From Gnomoniopsis sp. IMI 355080 (lineage: Eukaryota; Ascomycota; Sordariomycetes; Diaporthales; Gnomoniaceae): 64,000 nucleotides of DNA. How positions within the stretch are numbered: the stretch's first letter is position 1; every line of letters starts with the position of its first letter. The notes beneath the pieces are model-generated. The model saw only the letters and a program-made list of their open reading frames with translations, was not told where the DNA came from and did no database searches. Shown here piece by piece: positions 31,950 through 44,199 of this stretch. Where the stretch lies: the NCBI GenBank assembly GCA_027946555.1, contig JAPEVC010000078.1, positions 1-64,000 of the forward strand, written 5' to 3'. The position numbers and the translations under genes were made by a program.

Positions 31950-32960
31950 AGTAGTAGCTTCAGGCTCTCTGGCTTATACAACCAAGTCAATATCACTCAA
32001 TAGAGCATGCGAATTGCTGTTGGATGCAAGCTGTGGAAAAAGGATGTTCAAAGCGCATTGGTAGCTAATGTAGTTTCGCAAATACCCTTGGGAAGTTCTT
32101 TAGCGTGCTTCAGTAACACTGTCAGCCGGAACACGTGATAATACCGCCGTTGATACGTGTCGAGCAATTTCCTAATAATGACTTCTGCACACCCTTACCC
32201 ACCATCCTCCATCATTCGCCCCAATAAGTCCGGGCTGTGTGGTGCGTATTATGCTTTAATTACGCTTTGCGCTCCGATCTGCTCATGTGTGTGTGGTCGT
32301 ACAAGAAGCCCTGGAGAGCTATAGGCTGACATGCATCCAGTCGGGTCGCCTGATGCCAACAAGCCAAACCCGCCGCTCCACACTCACTTCATTCGTCTTT
32401 GACTTGCCTGATGCGTTGATAAGACATTACCTGCAAGGTGACATGACAGCATTTGACTCACACATAAACAAAAGATCGTGAGTGTGAGCGCTATGGAAGC
32501 TCATAGGTTATTATTCCCGCCACACGGAAAGTCTTTCGATGCAAGATCTGATGGTAATCACAGTGGGGTATGCTGGTGCATTTTGGGTACGATAAGTTGG
32601 CAATAAATTGGCCAGGACGTGTCTCACATGGCTCAAAGCGGCTCAACGATATGATAAGGACAGTACCTACCTGCACAGGTAAACAACAGAATACCTTGTC
32701 TTTGCGCAGTAGCTAATTACAAAACAGATGGGAAGTTCTATCTGCCGAGCATTCAGCGACGACAGAATAACTTGAATCAAAGAGAAGTTCCGTTGTGTGC
32801 TTGTGTGAGTATCATTGACATATGCAACGAAGAATGAAGTTGGCAGCAAATGCATGAATTAATTGGCGAGCGAATTCTATCCTGCCGTGGATACGGGGCC
32901 CACTTCGGCTCTAGGTTTCGAAGGATGCCTCACTACGCTGTGATTGTCCCTCCTCAGCTT
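31950..32960. other. Intergenic, 1.0 kb, no gene seen
   Basis: P450 upstream region and sedolisin downstream region. Short frames only, none with domains. Confidence 0.5.
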
Positions 32961-34841
32961 CTAGGAGTTTGCCGTTCCTGGTGCCGCGGCCTCCAGCAGC
33001 TTATCAAACAAAGGTGTTCCCAGACCCGTCACTGGGTCCCAACCGGTTGTGCAGTTCCACCTCGCCCCAGTCGCTGGCAAGCCACCGCCTGCCCCACGAC
33101 ACCCAGATGAATATCCCGAAACAATATCCGTAAAGGCAGCAGCGTTCTCATACAAAAACGGGTTCAGGAAGCCAAGCGATGACTGCCCTTGCGCTTTTCT
33201 CGCCGCGTTCAGCAGTGCAACCACACCCGCGAATACCGGGCTCGACGCACTCGTACCAGAGAGCAAGGCGGCGCGGCCACCGTCATAGACGACAAAGCTC
33301 TGTCCTTGTGCCGCGACGTCCGGAATGCCGCGGCCGGTGCGGTTGAAGAAAGGGGCGTACGTGTCATTGATTGAGGCCAGGTAGGTGTCGACGACGCCGG
33401 CCTGGTAGTCGGGCTGGTCATGCAGAATCGAGAAGCCTCCACTAGAGAAGGTGACTCCACGCTCCGGGGCAGAGGCTGTGGTGGCGCCAACGGCAGTCAC
33501 GTATGGGCAACCGGCGGGAAAGGTCGGCTGGAAGGTCGTGGTAGTGTTGTCTACGTTGCTCTTGCACGAGCCACCTGGGCCAGAGTCGCCCGAGGAGAAG
33601 AGGACAGAGACACCGCGGGCGCCGAGCTGCATGAAAAGGTTGCAGACTTTCAGGGCGAAGTCGGCGGGTACGGACTGCTCCTCTTCACCGTAAGAGGTGG
33701 TGAGGGTCTGAGGGAGCTCTGCATCCGTGAGGTTGAGCACGTATGTGAGGAACTCCAGGTAGGGCTCGTTGGTGCTCGGGAAGGTGTTGTCCAGGGTGGG
33801 GATGAGAGGTCTAGAGTCATTGTGAGCTAAAGTGATTGGTCATTGTCTCTTACTGTCTTTCTGAACACTTACCCTCTTCCTCCAGTGCTGTACTCCAAGA
33901 TCGGAATAGGAGCACTGACGCCGAGGACGTACTGCAGGTCCAGGTTGGCCTCACCTGGTATTGGTTAGCGAACGGCTCAGAGCAGAGCAACATCCCAATC
34001 TTTACATACCAGAATCCGAGTCACTATTCTGGTCGTTTAAACCGCCATTGACAAGCGTGACCGAAAAGTTCTGCCCGTTTGCTGCCGGTAGCAGGTTCTG
34101 CTCAAACAGCGCCAGATCGCTATATCTGGCATATTCCTCCAGATAGGAAGCAAATGCAACCAAGTTACCTTCCTCGGATGGAGTATAACCGATATTATAC
34201 TGTGCTTTCAAACAAGCCGGAGTCACAGTGGTGGTGCAAGCAGCCGCCGCATCCGTTGTCGAGGCTTTGATCCTGGCAACCGCGGCCTCATCGTCCTCCA
34301 ACACGGTCATGTTGAAGATATGCGACTTTGCCGCACTAAGACTTCCGAAACGCGTCGTTGGTTGCACCAAATCTACATGTTGTGCCACAGGATCAGGAAC
34401 ACTGTAGGACAGCGTCCGCATTTTCAGACCACCACCACCTGCGTACTCGTACCACTTGAAGTCAGCGTCCAAAAGAGCATTGGCCGTCGCGACATCAGTA
34501 GTAATGGTCATCCAATCATTGTCTACTGAAGGAGAAATGCCGTACGAGTCGAGCCAGGACATCACGTCGTCGATGGCGCGTTTGGTGGGTGCAACGTACG
34601 AACGGAGCTCCTCGCGGGACAAGTGCTTGCCATAATTGGGGTTGCTCGGGCTGGATATGGCCAGCACGGTCTGCTCAAGGGCGTCGGCTGATGACTGCTT
34701 GAGGCCAATCTTGAGGGTCAGCTTGTCGGATGACAGTGCTGGAGAAGCTAGCCGCCATCCTTCTGGGATTGAAGGGACCTTGTCAAAGACGCGGGCTGTG
34801 GTCACGGCCACAATGGCAGCCAAAAGAGTCAAGGAGCGCAT
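32961..34841 (-). CDS. Secreted tripeptidyl-peptidase, sedolisin family S53
   Basis: Acid-active secreted serine-carboxyl peptidase of 587 residues, releasing tripeptides or cutting proteins outside the cell. Exons are 34010-34841, 33873-33954 and 32961-33810, all in phase. A signal peptide (MRSLTLLAAIVAVTTA) and a pro-domain (LTLKIGLKQSS, then NPNYGKHLSREEL) come first. The catalytic Glu and Asp are E279 and D283 in EANLDLQY, formed across the first intron. SSGDSGPGG supplies the oxyanion Asp (D380), and S492 in SGTSAS is the nucleophile. The C-terminal calcium site is TDIVSG and DPVTGLGTP. Several NxT/S glycosylation sites occur. It sits 1.7 kb from a secreted subtilase on the same strand, suggesting a shared role in external protein use. 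Confidence 0.94.
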
Positions 34842-36577
34842 AACGGACGTGAATGCTATAGCGATGCACAATAGAGTATAATGAGACGCAGTGAGAATTC
34901 AGGGAGAAGTGGAGGAGACACTATGATCAAGTGAGGGGATACACGACCTTGGGGAAGGCCAAGGCAATCAAGGTGTTCACAAGGCAGAGCATGGAAAGAC
35001 ATGTGAGGAGGGGGCAATGCCTCCTTATCAACGATTTCTCAGCCATCATAACAGTGTAGGTACCATGGGATGGATGGAGAGCTCAGCCGGACACTGGCAT
35101 ATGCTCTACCGAGTTCACGGACACGGAAGGTGGACTTGACGACACGCCCTAGGAGCGGCCTAGGACCCGTGCAACGTCTTGGCGGCAATAGGAACGTACG
35201 GAGCAGATGTCATCCGATAACAATCTCTACTAAGGACAGTAGTACAGTAGTAACCATGCAGGTACCGGCGAGACAGATTGGACGGACACGCTTGTTGACC
35301 AGGTCCAATCAGCCAGCTCATGACGTTGAGATATGGCCATTGCCGCGTATTATTGAACTCCACTACGGCTAGTGGTATGATAGGGAAATACTTGCAGACA
35401 GGGACGCATCAAGCTATGTTTTAAGATTTACGGACTACTTGCGTCTTCCAGGTGTCTCCACTGATTGGTCGTGACACTGTATCCGAGAAACATCATGGGA
35501 CATCTCCTTTCCTGGGCAGTGTCTCTGTCTCTCTCTGTCTCTCTCGCTCGCTCCCCTCACGGCAAAAGGAACATCGTTTGGAAGATCTACATGCGTAATT
35601 TATCAAGCAAAGCGGGAACGAGACAATCGCTTCCCGGTACCCTCTTGCAAGCGCAACTTTAGTCACTGAATCCCAGCGTCAATCCCCCACATAGATTTGA
35701 ATCGCCCCATTGAGCCGTTATTCCCACGTCCGTGGCCTGCCCCGACTTTGCACAGTGCCCTGTCCCGCCAAGCCGTGTAATCTAGAATTTAAGCATGCGG
35801 CTCAAGTAACCTTCCCGATTCTGGCAGCTGCCGGAAAGATCCTCCTTGGAAATGACCCCAGCATCAGGGATCTCTCTCGAACCGGCCACCACTGAGAAGG
35901 AACGCCAACTCTTGGCTTTTCTCGTGGTCACCGCGGCAGCGAGGGGGCATAGGCTTGAGAGGTCTGAATCCCCGGTACCGTTGGATCAACATCGAACGGG
36001 GAGGCCCTCTTTTCTTTTAAACGAATGCAACATCGTGTCACATCCAAGCGCACAAATGGCATGCTATCCGTAAAATTAGTAGTAGTTGGGCGGACAGGTC
36101 ACTCTGTTTGGACGTTGCCAGACTATTCCATATCACATCGCTCACACGTATGTATGGTAAGTTGTAATAGGAAATTGGGCGTGACACGTGTGAGGTGTCC
36201 ACCCCATAACAAATAATCTACTCCTCCTTTGAAACTATAAATACGGAGAATTTATCGGCTGTGGTTAGGGAAAAAAAAGCCAATGTTCGATCCTTGGAAA
36301 ACGGATAATGACTCGTGACAGTCTTGCCGCCTGCTATCTTCCTGTGGAGCAATTTGCAGGCGATACGTACTGTACTGTATCCGTACTACTTATACGCCCA
36401 GGCGGCTATAGGCTGGTAGCCAAGAAAGCTTAGGAGCCTTAGATGTGCCAAACGGCATCTGACAGGCTTGACGGGCTTAACGCAACGAATACTCAACTTG
36501 ACACGCAGTGCTAAAAACCTGACGTATATCAGAGAGCCACTATATTAGTCTTGAAGTCAATATTACTTCCTTGGTAA
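34842..36577. other. Intergenic, 1.74 kb, no gene seen
   Basis: Upstream of the sedolisin and downstream of the subtilase. A CTCT run is near 35525-35550. TATAAATA at about 36236 has no gene after it. No RNA gene recognised. Confidence 0.5.
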
Positions 36578-39500
36578 TCATCTCGCAGGCAGACTCGAGT
36601 TACCCGCTGTAGCTGGGCCATATTGTAATTCAAAAGAATCAGTCACAACCTCATCCCAGTCTTCCGCCTTGGTCGCGTCGCCCGTCACCCTGAGCAGCCT
36701 GGCCCGGAATCGATACGGACCGCCTTCCACAAAACTACCATCTGCCATCTTGCCGTAGAACCAGACAGCACTCGGAGAGTCACGCAAAAACCTCGTCTCC
36801 GTAAGTGGTGTAATGGGTAGGATGCTCCCAAGGCTCACACCGTCTTGCATGAGGGAGATCTCCGCGAGCCGGGAGCCAAACGTCGGGTTGATTTCACAGC
36901 CCGGCAGCGACACATTCCACAGCTCGGTGCTTGTCGTGATATTCCCCGTAACCTTGGGAATCACAAAAGTGCTGCTCAGATTGCTTCCACCCAGCCCAGG
37001 CCGCTCAGTGCTGCCGTCGGTCAAGTTGCCGACCATGACCGTCCGCTCCTGGCCAGGCCGCGTGTCGAGCACAGGCACGTCGCGCAGCGGGGAGGCCATT
37101 CCGCCGTAGGGGATAGTGTAGTTAAAACCGTCTGACGAACGGATACTGACGAAACCGCTATAGAGCGGCAGGCGTGAGCGGTCCAGGTCTGCGGGCGGCG
37201 TAGCGGTCACAGTGACTACTACGCTGTTACCGCCCTCCATGGTGATGGTAGAGTTAACGGAGAATTGCAGCGTAGCTTGCGTGTTGGGAAGAACATTCTG
37301 AGCGAAGGCGGTGTCGTTATTGAACGGCGTGACTGTCATATTCCCGCTGTTGAAACTGTACAGCGTTGGGGCCGGCAGGTGCGTGATCTCATATGACAGA
37401 GACTCGGTGCCGATGTTGAACATCTCAAAAGTCTGTGGACGGATAAAAGTCGTGTCGTTGAAAGCGAGTTCGCTCACGTTGAACGTCGTGGTGGCGTGTA
37501 CAGCCGCATAGGCATCAACCAGTCCACCACCCTGCTGAAACGGCATGGCCAAGTAATCCTGCGTCACGCGCTGATTGGTCTGCATCTGGATGGGCTTTGC
37601 CGTCGTCGCCAGACGGTTGATGATCTGGTCAGGTGTGAGATCGGGGTGGGCCTGCTTCAGTAGTGCCGCTACGCCCGCGGCGTAAGGCGAGGAGAACGAT
37701 GTGCCACTGGCAACGACGAACCCGCCGTATATCATCGCACCAGCAGCAATGTAAACACCACCAGGGGCGGAAAACGTAGTCCCGATTTTAGCCTCGTAGG
37801 TTGGTCCCCATGTACTATAGTTGGACATGAAGCCAGAAGTCATGAAGTTTTGCTGCACTCTTGGGACTCTGGTGTCGTTGTCTGGCCGCCATGGAAAATC
37901 CACGGTCACAGTCTTGCCGCTGGCAATTTGGCTCGCTAACTCCACCCCGAGATCATGGTCAATATTGGCTGTGGCATCTAGCCAGTCGAAGGGGTAGTTC
38001 TCGGTGGTCGCCACGGCCAGCGGCCTGGTAGGAACTTCGTCAACGAAGCTGTAGGTCAGGATTTTTCGAATCCCAGCCGCTTTAGCTTGGGCGCTCTGGT
38101 CGCATGTGGGGGATCCAGGTACGGGCCTGGGGAGCAGGACGACGGAATTGTTCGAGTACGTCACGTTGGCAGGATAGGGGATACAGCCGTTGACACTGGG
38201 CGGGATGAAAAGCTGGAGAGGTGCGGTCTCGCTCACTCCAAATGTCCAATTTGCTGGGAAGCCGGGTGCGTATCGAATCGGCACTGGAACACCATTGTTG
38301 ACAGTGTAAGTGCCGTTGTCGAGCAGAGTTGTAGTGTACGCATTGTCGACAGAACCGATGCTGGGTACACCAAACCCTCCATTCAGACCATTGGCTATGC
38401 TGAAAGTACAAAACCACCTTGGTCAGCTATCGAAAATCATAACTGAACAGGTTCGAGCTGTACTCACAAAGCACCTCTACTACCGTCATTTCCGGCAGCG
38501 ATCATGTATGTTGTGCCATTGTCCATAATACGACGGGCAATGATGCTCCAAAGATCTTTCACACCGAGTGTCAGTAAAGAGCATGACGGAAGCGTGCCTT
38601 TCTTAGTGTCTATAGTTCTTACCGTCTCCCCAACCCCCTTGGCTTCCAATAGATGCATTGATCACATCAACACCAGCCTCATGTGCCCTCAGGGAGGCGT
38701 TGACTCCCACATCCGTCGTCACACTGCCAGCGCAGGGAAAGACTTTGTAATGGAGGATAGTAGCGTTCGGAGCAACTCCCACAAATCCATATTTGTCTGC
38801 GCACAATGTTAGCCACAGCCCGGACGCACCTGGATCTCCCGTTTCCCCGTCACCGCTAGACAAAGTCACATATAGACTCACAGGGCATCCCAGCCGCAAT
38901 GCTCGAAGTTGCAGTGCCATGGTTGGAGCATGTCGTGATTGGCGAATCATCCGCCGTATTATCCTCTCCTACAAAGTCGAATCCGCCTTCAACCTTGAAG
39001 CCGGGTCCGTAGCCTGCCCCCAGCGCAGGATGAGACGGGTCAATACCAGAGTCGATGATAGCAATCCTCATTCCCTGGCCACCAATCCCCTCAGCTTGCA
39101 GCTTGTCCACCCCGGTCAGCATGTGCGGGTTGATCAGCGGGGTGCCCTCGGCTGGATAGATGACGCTGCTGGTGTCCCCGCTACCGACCTGCTGGCGTCG
39201 ATCCAGAAAGTATTCCCCGTCTTGGGCATTCATTACATTTGCAGGCTCTGCCGAGCCTTGGAGATAGTGAACTCGGTTGGGGTACACGGCTGCGATACTG
39301 GGCATCTGCATGAGTGTGTTCTCTACCATTTCGTCCACCGTAGCACCCTGAGAAGCCTGACGTCTGACGCTGGCTGAGCTCCCTGCGTTAGGATTGGTCC
39401 CGGTGACTCTGAAAGAAGCCCCGTTGAAGAGGCTGCTTCGCAAGTCAAGCTTATGGGCAACCTGAACACCGGTGGCTTGCTCGACTTGGGATTCTACATC

Positions 39501-39736
39501 TTGTATGACGGCGACCTGAACATTGGTGTCAATCAAGGTGTGTTTGTGGTATGCAAGACAATGGATCAAGACATTTCGTTAAAACTTACCCTTCCAGGAT
39601 CGTCGGCAACGTTGGCAAACTCGACGATGAAGCCATTCTCAAGGCGACCCAGGTCCTGGGCTGAGACGAGACTCTGTTGCTGGGCGATGACGAGCAAGGT
39701 AGCGCCAAGCCACAATGTTGTTTTTAGAAAAGCCAT
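36578..39736 (-). CDS. Secreted subtilisin-like serine protease (S8), minor-extracellular-protease type
   Basis: Large secreted endopeptidase of 954 residues. Exons are 39590-39736, 38882-39515, 38623-38796, 38468-38555 and 36578-38399, with phases 0, 1, 1 and 2 all consistent. A signal peptide (about MAFLKTTLWLGATLLVIAQQ) and a pro-region with GFIVEFANV come first. The catalytic triad is D204 (IIDSGID), H248 (NHGTATSSIAAG) and S582 (SGTSFSSPYAAGV). The oxyanion Asn is in MIAAGNDG. Between His and Ser sits a long insert (about residues 400-510) that resembles a protease-associated domain. After the catalytic domain comes an Fn3-like region with very many N-glycosylation sites. The architecture matches Vpr-like fungal subtilases. 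No membrane anchor or GPI signal is seen at the C-terminus. Confidence 0.93.
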
Positions 39737-40734
39737 AACGACAGTATAATCCCAAATAACAAGACAATGCTTGGGTAAATATTCCCGTCTGAACGAGAGT
39801 ACCCTCCCAAAACGAGACAGTAGAACGTGACCAACGCCTTCAATCGATACGACCGGCAGCTGAGGAACGCGACTCTCGAAGCGACTTGCATATAAGTAGC
39901 GCACCGAACGAACTATGTACCCTTCTTCAATACGTTCGAACCAAAAAACCAATAGACAGCTCCTCATGCATTGATCATTGATCACCCTGTTCCGCCAAGA
40001 TGCGGGAGATTATCAAGGAACCGGGCTTGAGTCGCTTGACTCTGATCACATTTTCCCACTTCTTCAGCATAATTAAAGTTGAATTACATCGGCAAAGGCC
40101 AAGCTTTTGATCCACGGAAAGCATTTATTCGCCGCTCTACTAAAATGGTACTTTGCTCTGGACCTCAAGCATTGTAGACTTAAGCTTTCGTTCATCTGTG
40201 AGGGGTATCATAATTCGTGGAAGCCTATTGAACACTTTGGCATAACGTGATCGAATTATCGAAATGCTGCTCTTTATCAAAGCTCCCATACCGTAGATAG
40301 TAGGAGTCTCAAGGTTACACTTCGCGCGCAGATTCTTGCACTAGTTTTCAAACATAGTCTGGGATTACATAGCCATCCGATTTTCAGTAGAACTTTCTTT
40401 GCAAGAGGGAAGCGTGGGCAAAGTGGGGACTGAGAATACAGGCACTTCCCCGGCGGAAGGACATGAAGGTGTCCAAGGCCCGCCAAGCCAAGATGGAGGC
40501 CTGTCTTCATCAATTAGGGTTCAGCCAAATCTATCGCTTGTTCTAAAATTTGGTACGGCATCGTACGACAAAATTGCGATATAGGCAAGCCAGGTCAAGT
40601 CTTTTGGATTGTACCTAGGTATTGTTGTCATGATCATTGACACAAAAATGCGTTGGCAGCATGAAGATAGGAAGCGCTTCTTTCTTGAGTTTATTTACGC
40701 GATGCTAGCAGCTCAATAAGCTTATTTTAAACCC
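39737..40734. other. Intergenic, 1.0 kb
   Basis: Upstream of the subtilase and downstream of the 6PGDH-like gene. It contains the perfect palindrome TACCTAGGTA at 40612-40621. No supportable gene. Confidence 0.5.
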
Positions 40735-42346
40735 TTATTTCTTTTGCTCCGAGTCTCTAATTCCCCGCGCCGGTCTCCACTCGAAGTGATGCTTCCCGAG
40801 ATGAGGCTTACTCGCCGCCTCGCTCTTCTTGTCATACATATGGTGGCCGAAGAAATCTAGCTCCGCCTCCTGGAAGCTTGTGGGCAAATTTGTAGAGATG
40901 GAGTACTTCAAGTACTCCAAGCTTGCGCTCAGCGCTGGTACGAATGAACCCATCCGGAACGAGTTGACCACAAGTTCTGTCAACATGCCCATAGTACCAC
41001 TCAACTCCTTTGCGATGGTCGGATGAGCTAGCAGGTTGCTCTTGTCAACGTCGTCGCCACCCTTCCAGATACCATCGAACATATCGATAATCGCGTCGGA
41101 CTGGATGATACAACCGCCGCGCCAGAGCTGCATTATGTCGCTGTAATTGAGGTTCCACTTGTGCTCAGCGTCCGCGGCAGCAATGATGTGCATACCTTGG
41201 ATGTAGCACAACAGGAAGCAGGCGTAGGTGGCGTCACGCAGCTCGCGCGCCGCCTTCAGCTTGCCGTCGACCGTTTGTGGCGCTGGCTTGAGGACCTGCG
41301 GCTCGGCAACGGTACCATTGGCATCCTTGAAGGCTTTTGCGGCAGCCTCGCGACGTGTAGCGTAGGCCGACTGCACGCGAATCATGTGCGAGGTGGCGAT
41401 GCTGGGCGCAGAAACGTGGAGGCGAGCTGCTTCTTCGACGGTCCATGTGCCAGTTCCTTCCTCCTCAATGACATCCTGGACGACCGTGTCGCGGATATCC
41501 GACAAGACGTACTTGGATGAGTCGTCTGGGTCTTTTCGGCGGCATATCTCGGAGCCAATCTCGATGAGAAAGTTGTCGCGCAGAGGACTGTCCTTATCGG
41601 TATTCCACCGCTCAAACACGCTGCCAATCTCCTCGAAAGACCAGCCGAGCCCACTGTGCATGATTCCCCAAACCTCACACAGCACCTCCATCAGCCCGTG
41701 CTCAATACCATTGTGAACCATCTTCACGTAGTGCCCGCAACCACCCACGCCCAGCTTCGCTGTGCATGGACGTCCCTGCTTATCCTTCGCGGCGATCTTC
41801 GTCAAGAACGGCCAGACTACGTCCAGCGCCTCCATGGTCGATCCTCCGGGCGAAATGGATGGTCCATGGCGCGCAGCTTGATAGCCGCCCGACACGCCCA
41901 TGCCAACCCAGTGGATTCCCTTGGGCTTGACCCTTTCTTGCCGCCTCTCGGTGTTCGTCCAGCGCTCGTTGGAGGCATCAAGGATTACGTCGCCCTTCTT
42001 CAGGAACGGCTCTAATCCGTCCAGTGTCTTGTCGCCGACGTTGCCGTGGGGAATGGAGAGCACAAACACCTTGGGGGAGTCATCCGGTAGGGCCTTGCAG
42101 AGGGATTCATAATCCTTTTGGTGAAAGATCTTGGAGTCTAGGCCAGCTTTTTTGGCCGTGTCGAGCACCTTTGTGACATTTTCTGTGTTGGGATCGAAAA
42201 TGTGCACTTCTATGTCGTATTCTGCGAAGAGCAGGGACATGGAACCTCCCATAGAGCCTCCCCCTATCATTCCGAGCTTGTGAGAGATGTCAGTGATTTG
42301 AGTTGTAGGCAAGTGTGCAGTGGATTCGTACCTTTTTGACGTCCAT
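40735..42346 (-). CDS. 6-phosphogluconate dehydrogenase family protein
   Basis: Decarboxylating sugar-phosphate dehydrogenase homologue of 518 residues. Exon 1 is only 15 bases (42332-42346, MDVKK) and exon 2 is 40735-42276. Splicing puts LGMIGGGSMGG (residues 6-16) at the N-terminus, where the dinucleotide loop belongs. The 6PGDH signatures are present: GVSGGYQAARHGPSISPGG at residues 132-150, and the catalytic K190 with N194 and E197 in YVKMVHNGIEHG. The all-alpha C-terminal domain keeps LWRGGCIIQS and a final ELDFFGHHMY like the canonical HGQRDYFGAH region. The sequence departs from the pentose-phosphate enzyme (GGGSMG rather than GLAVMG), so it is probably a paralogue with a related substrate. 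Divergent partner: a sugar isomerase-like TIM barrel. Confidence 0.85.
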
Positions 42347-43119
42347 CTTTCTCTACTTGTTTTGCTTCTTTTGGTCGTGATGTCGTTTCAAATCAATAAC
42401 CAGTGGTTGAAGGTTGTAGTGGAAATCGATGACTGCAAAGTTGGAGCTATTCAGACTGCAAAATTTCAGTCTTCTCGTGTTGGGAATAATGTAGGCTTGA
42501 GTGTATTCTCGCTGGGTTTTGGATGATGGTTTTCCACTAAACATATCAAAGAAACCACCAGATAATGATTTCGTAAGCTTTCTATGCTGTAATCAAAGAC
42601 CATTACACATCAGCACCCATTTTTTTCACCGTTTCTCGAAGAATCGGACTATGAGCAAGGAATGATGTCAAAAAAAAAACTTATAAATGTTAAGAAGCGC
42701 GAGAGAGTCTTGTCCAATACCAGGTTGCAAGTCAGGTTTAGGAGGACGGCAGTTGTCCGTGCTGTGACATCATGGCAGGGGAATCAGCAGAGCCGCTTGC
42801 ATCATCATCTCCCCCACATGTCATGATGAGTTGGACGTGCAGCACATCCAGATCAATTCATTCGACTGGAATTCTCAGGATGGAACGAGAGTTCTAGCGT
42901 TGTGCCTACAATCGACAAGGCAAGAGCAAGACTTGAACTTCTCTTACTTGGAAGCTTCGCAAGTTCCGTGTACTCAATAACAAGTTATCAAACCTCGAAA
43001 CTTCACTCCATATTCACGCCGCAAGTACCCACCGTGCTGCGGTTGCAAAGTCTGAAACTGGAAAGACCAGACTATTCCTATGACTTCGATCAAAGCTCTG
43101 ACAAGCAACAGTCACCGTC
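42347..43119. promoter_or_regulatory. Divergent region between 6PGDH-like and TIM-barrel genes
   Basis: 773 bases between two oppositely directed start codons, the likely shared control region if the pair is co-expressed. A poly-A/T patch is near 42670-42680. No specific factor site is claimed. Confidence 0.5.
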
Positions 43120-44199
43120 ATGGCTCCTCTCAAGGTCGAGCCCACCTCCATCCCCCTGTCTCTGGCCTCCTGCTCCATCGGCCTCCCCAAGCACACTCTT
43201 CACCAGAAGCTCGAAGCCATCTCCCAGTCTGGCTTCAAAGGCATTGAGCTCTCCTTCCCGGACCTCCTCTCCCACGTCAAAGAGCTCCAGTCTCTTCAAC
43301 AACTCCCAGAGGGCGACATCAAGGAAGACGACTGGCCCACCCTCTGCAAAGCAGCCGAGCATGTTCGCTCCTTGTGTGAGACACACGGCCTGCAAGTGAT
43401 TGTGCTCCAACCCTTCTCGAATTTTGAAGGCTGGGTCGATGACAGCCAGCGTAGAGCCATGTTCGACAAGGCCAAGGGATGGGTGCAGATCATGAAAGCC
43501 TCGGGCACAGATATGCTACAGGTCGGCTCGACAGACACGCCCGGCCACAAAATCACCTCCGACAAGAAAAAGCTCGCTGCAGACCTTGCGGAGCTAGCAG
43601 ATATATTGGCGCAGGATGGGCTCAGGATCGCGTACGAGAACTGGTGCTGGGCGACTCACGCACCGACATGGAAGGATGTGTGGGAGATCGTGAAGTTGGT
43701 AGACCGGAAAAATGTCGGGCTGTGCTTGGACACCTTCCAGTCTGCAGGTGGCGAGTGGGCAGATCCCACTACGTCTTCAGGGCTTGTGGAGGGCGTGAGC
43801 GAGAGTGCACTTGAGACTTCGTGGAAAGAGTCCCTTCGCGAGCTGGGCAGCAGCGTACCAGCGGAGAAAGTCTTCTTTCTGCAAATTAGCGATGCCTACC
43901 GCGTCAACCCACCGCTCGCACCACATCCAGAACCCAACGACGACAGTGGACTGCGACCGAGGGGACGCTGGAGTCATGATTATCGACCGTTGCCTTATGA
44001 TGGTGGCTACATGGGCAAGCAGTGTGCGGAATTCGCCCGAGCGGTACTGGACACCGGATTCCGGGGTTGGTTCAGTGTCGAGGTATTCGATGGGGAGTGG
44101 GAGAAGAAATATGGCGACGATCTGATGCGATTTGCTGAGACGGCGAGGGATAACACGAGGAAGTTGGTGGAGGATGCGGCGAGGATTGAGAGCTTGTAA
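43120..44199 (+). CDS. Sugar-phosphate isomerase/epimerase-like TIM barrel
   Basis: Single-exon protein of 359 residues of the xylose isomerase-like/AP endonuclease 2 superfamily, which includes 3-dehydroshikimate dehydratases and hydroxypyruvate isomerases. It starts with LASCSIGLPKHTLHQKLE and GFKGIELSFPD, the first barrel strands. Likely metal ligands are the Glu in IAYENWCWATH, the Asp in GLCLDTFQSAG, and the Glu in FSVEVFDGEW. SHDYRPLPYDGGYMG fits the substrate loop near the C-terminus. The ATG has a GTC-ATGG context and the length is normal. Its divergent pairing with a 6PGDH homologue suggests one route for an unusual sugar, sugar acid or cyclitol. A quinate-pathway role is an alternative, but no other quinate gene is visible. 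Confidence 0.85.
   Translation: MAPLKVEPTSIPLSLASCSIGLPKHTLHQKLEAISQSGFKGIELSFPDLLSHVKELQSLQQLPEGDIKEDDWPTLCKAAEHVRSLCETHGLQVIVLQPFSNFEGWVDDSQRRAMFDKAKGWVQIMKASGTDMLQVGSTDTPGHKITSDKKKLAADLAELADILAQDGLRIAYENWCWATHAPTWKDVWEIVKLVDRKNVGLCLDTFQSAGGEWADPTTSSGLVEGVSESALETSWKESLRELGSSVPAEKVFFLQISDAYRVNPPLAPHPEPNDDSGLRPRGRWSHDYRPLPYDGGYMGKQCAEFARAVLDTGFRGWFSVEVFDGEWEKKYGDDLMRFAETARDNTRKLVEDAARIESL

Noticed and set aside
36270..36310. GTTCGATCC, resembling a tRNA B-box
   Set aside because: No A-box at the right distance and no acceptor-stem pairing could be found around it.
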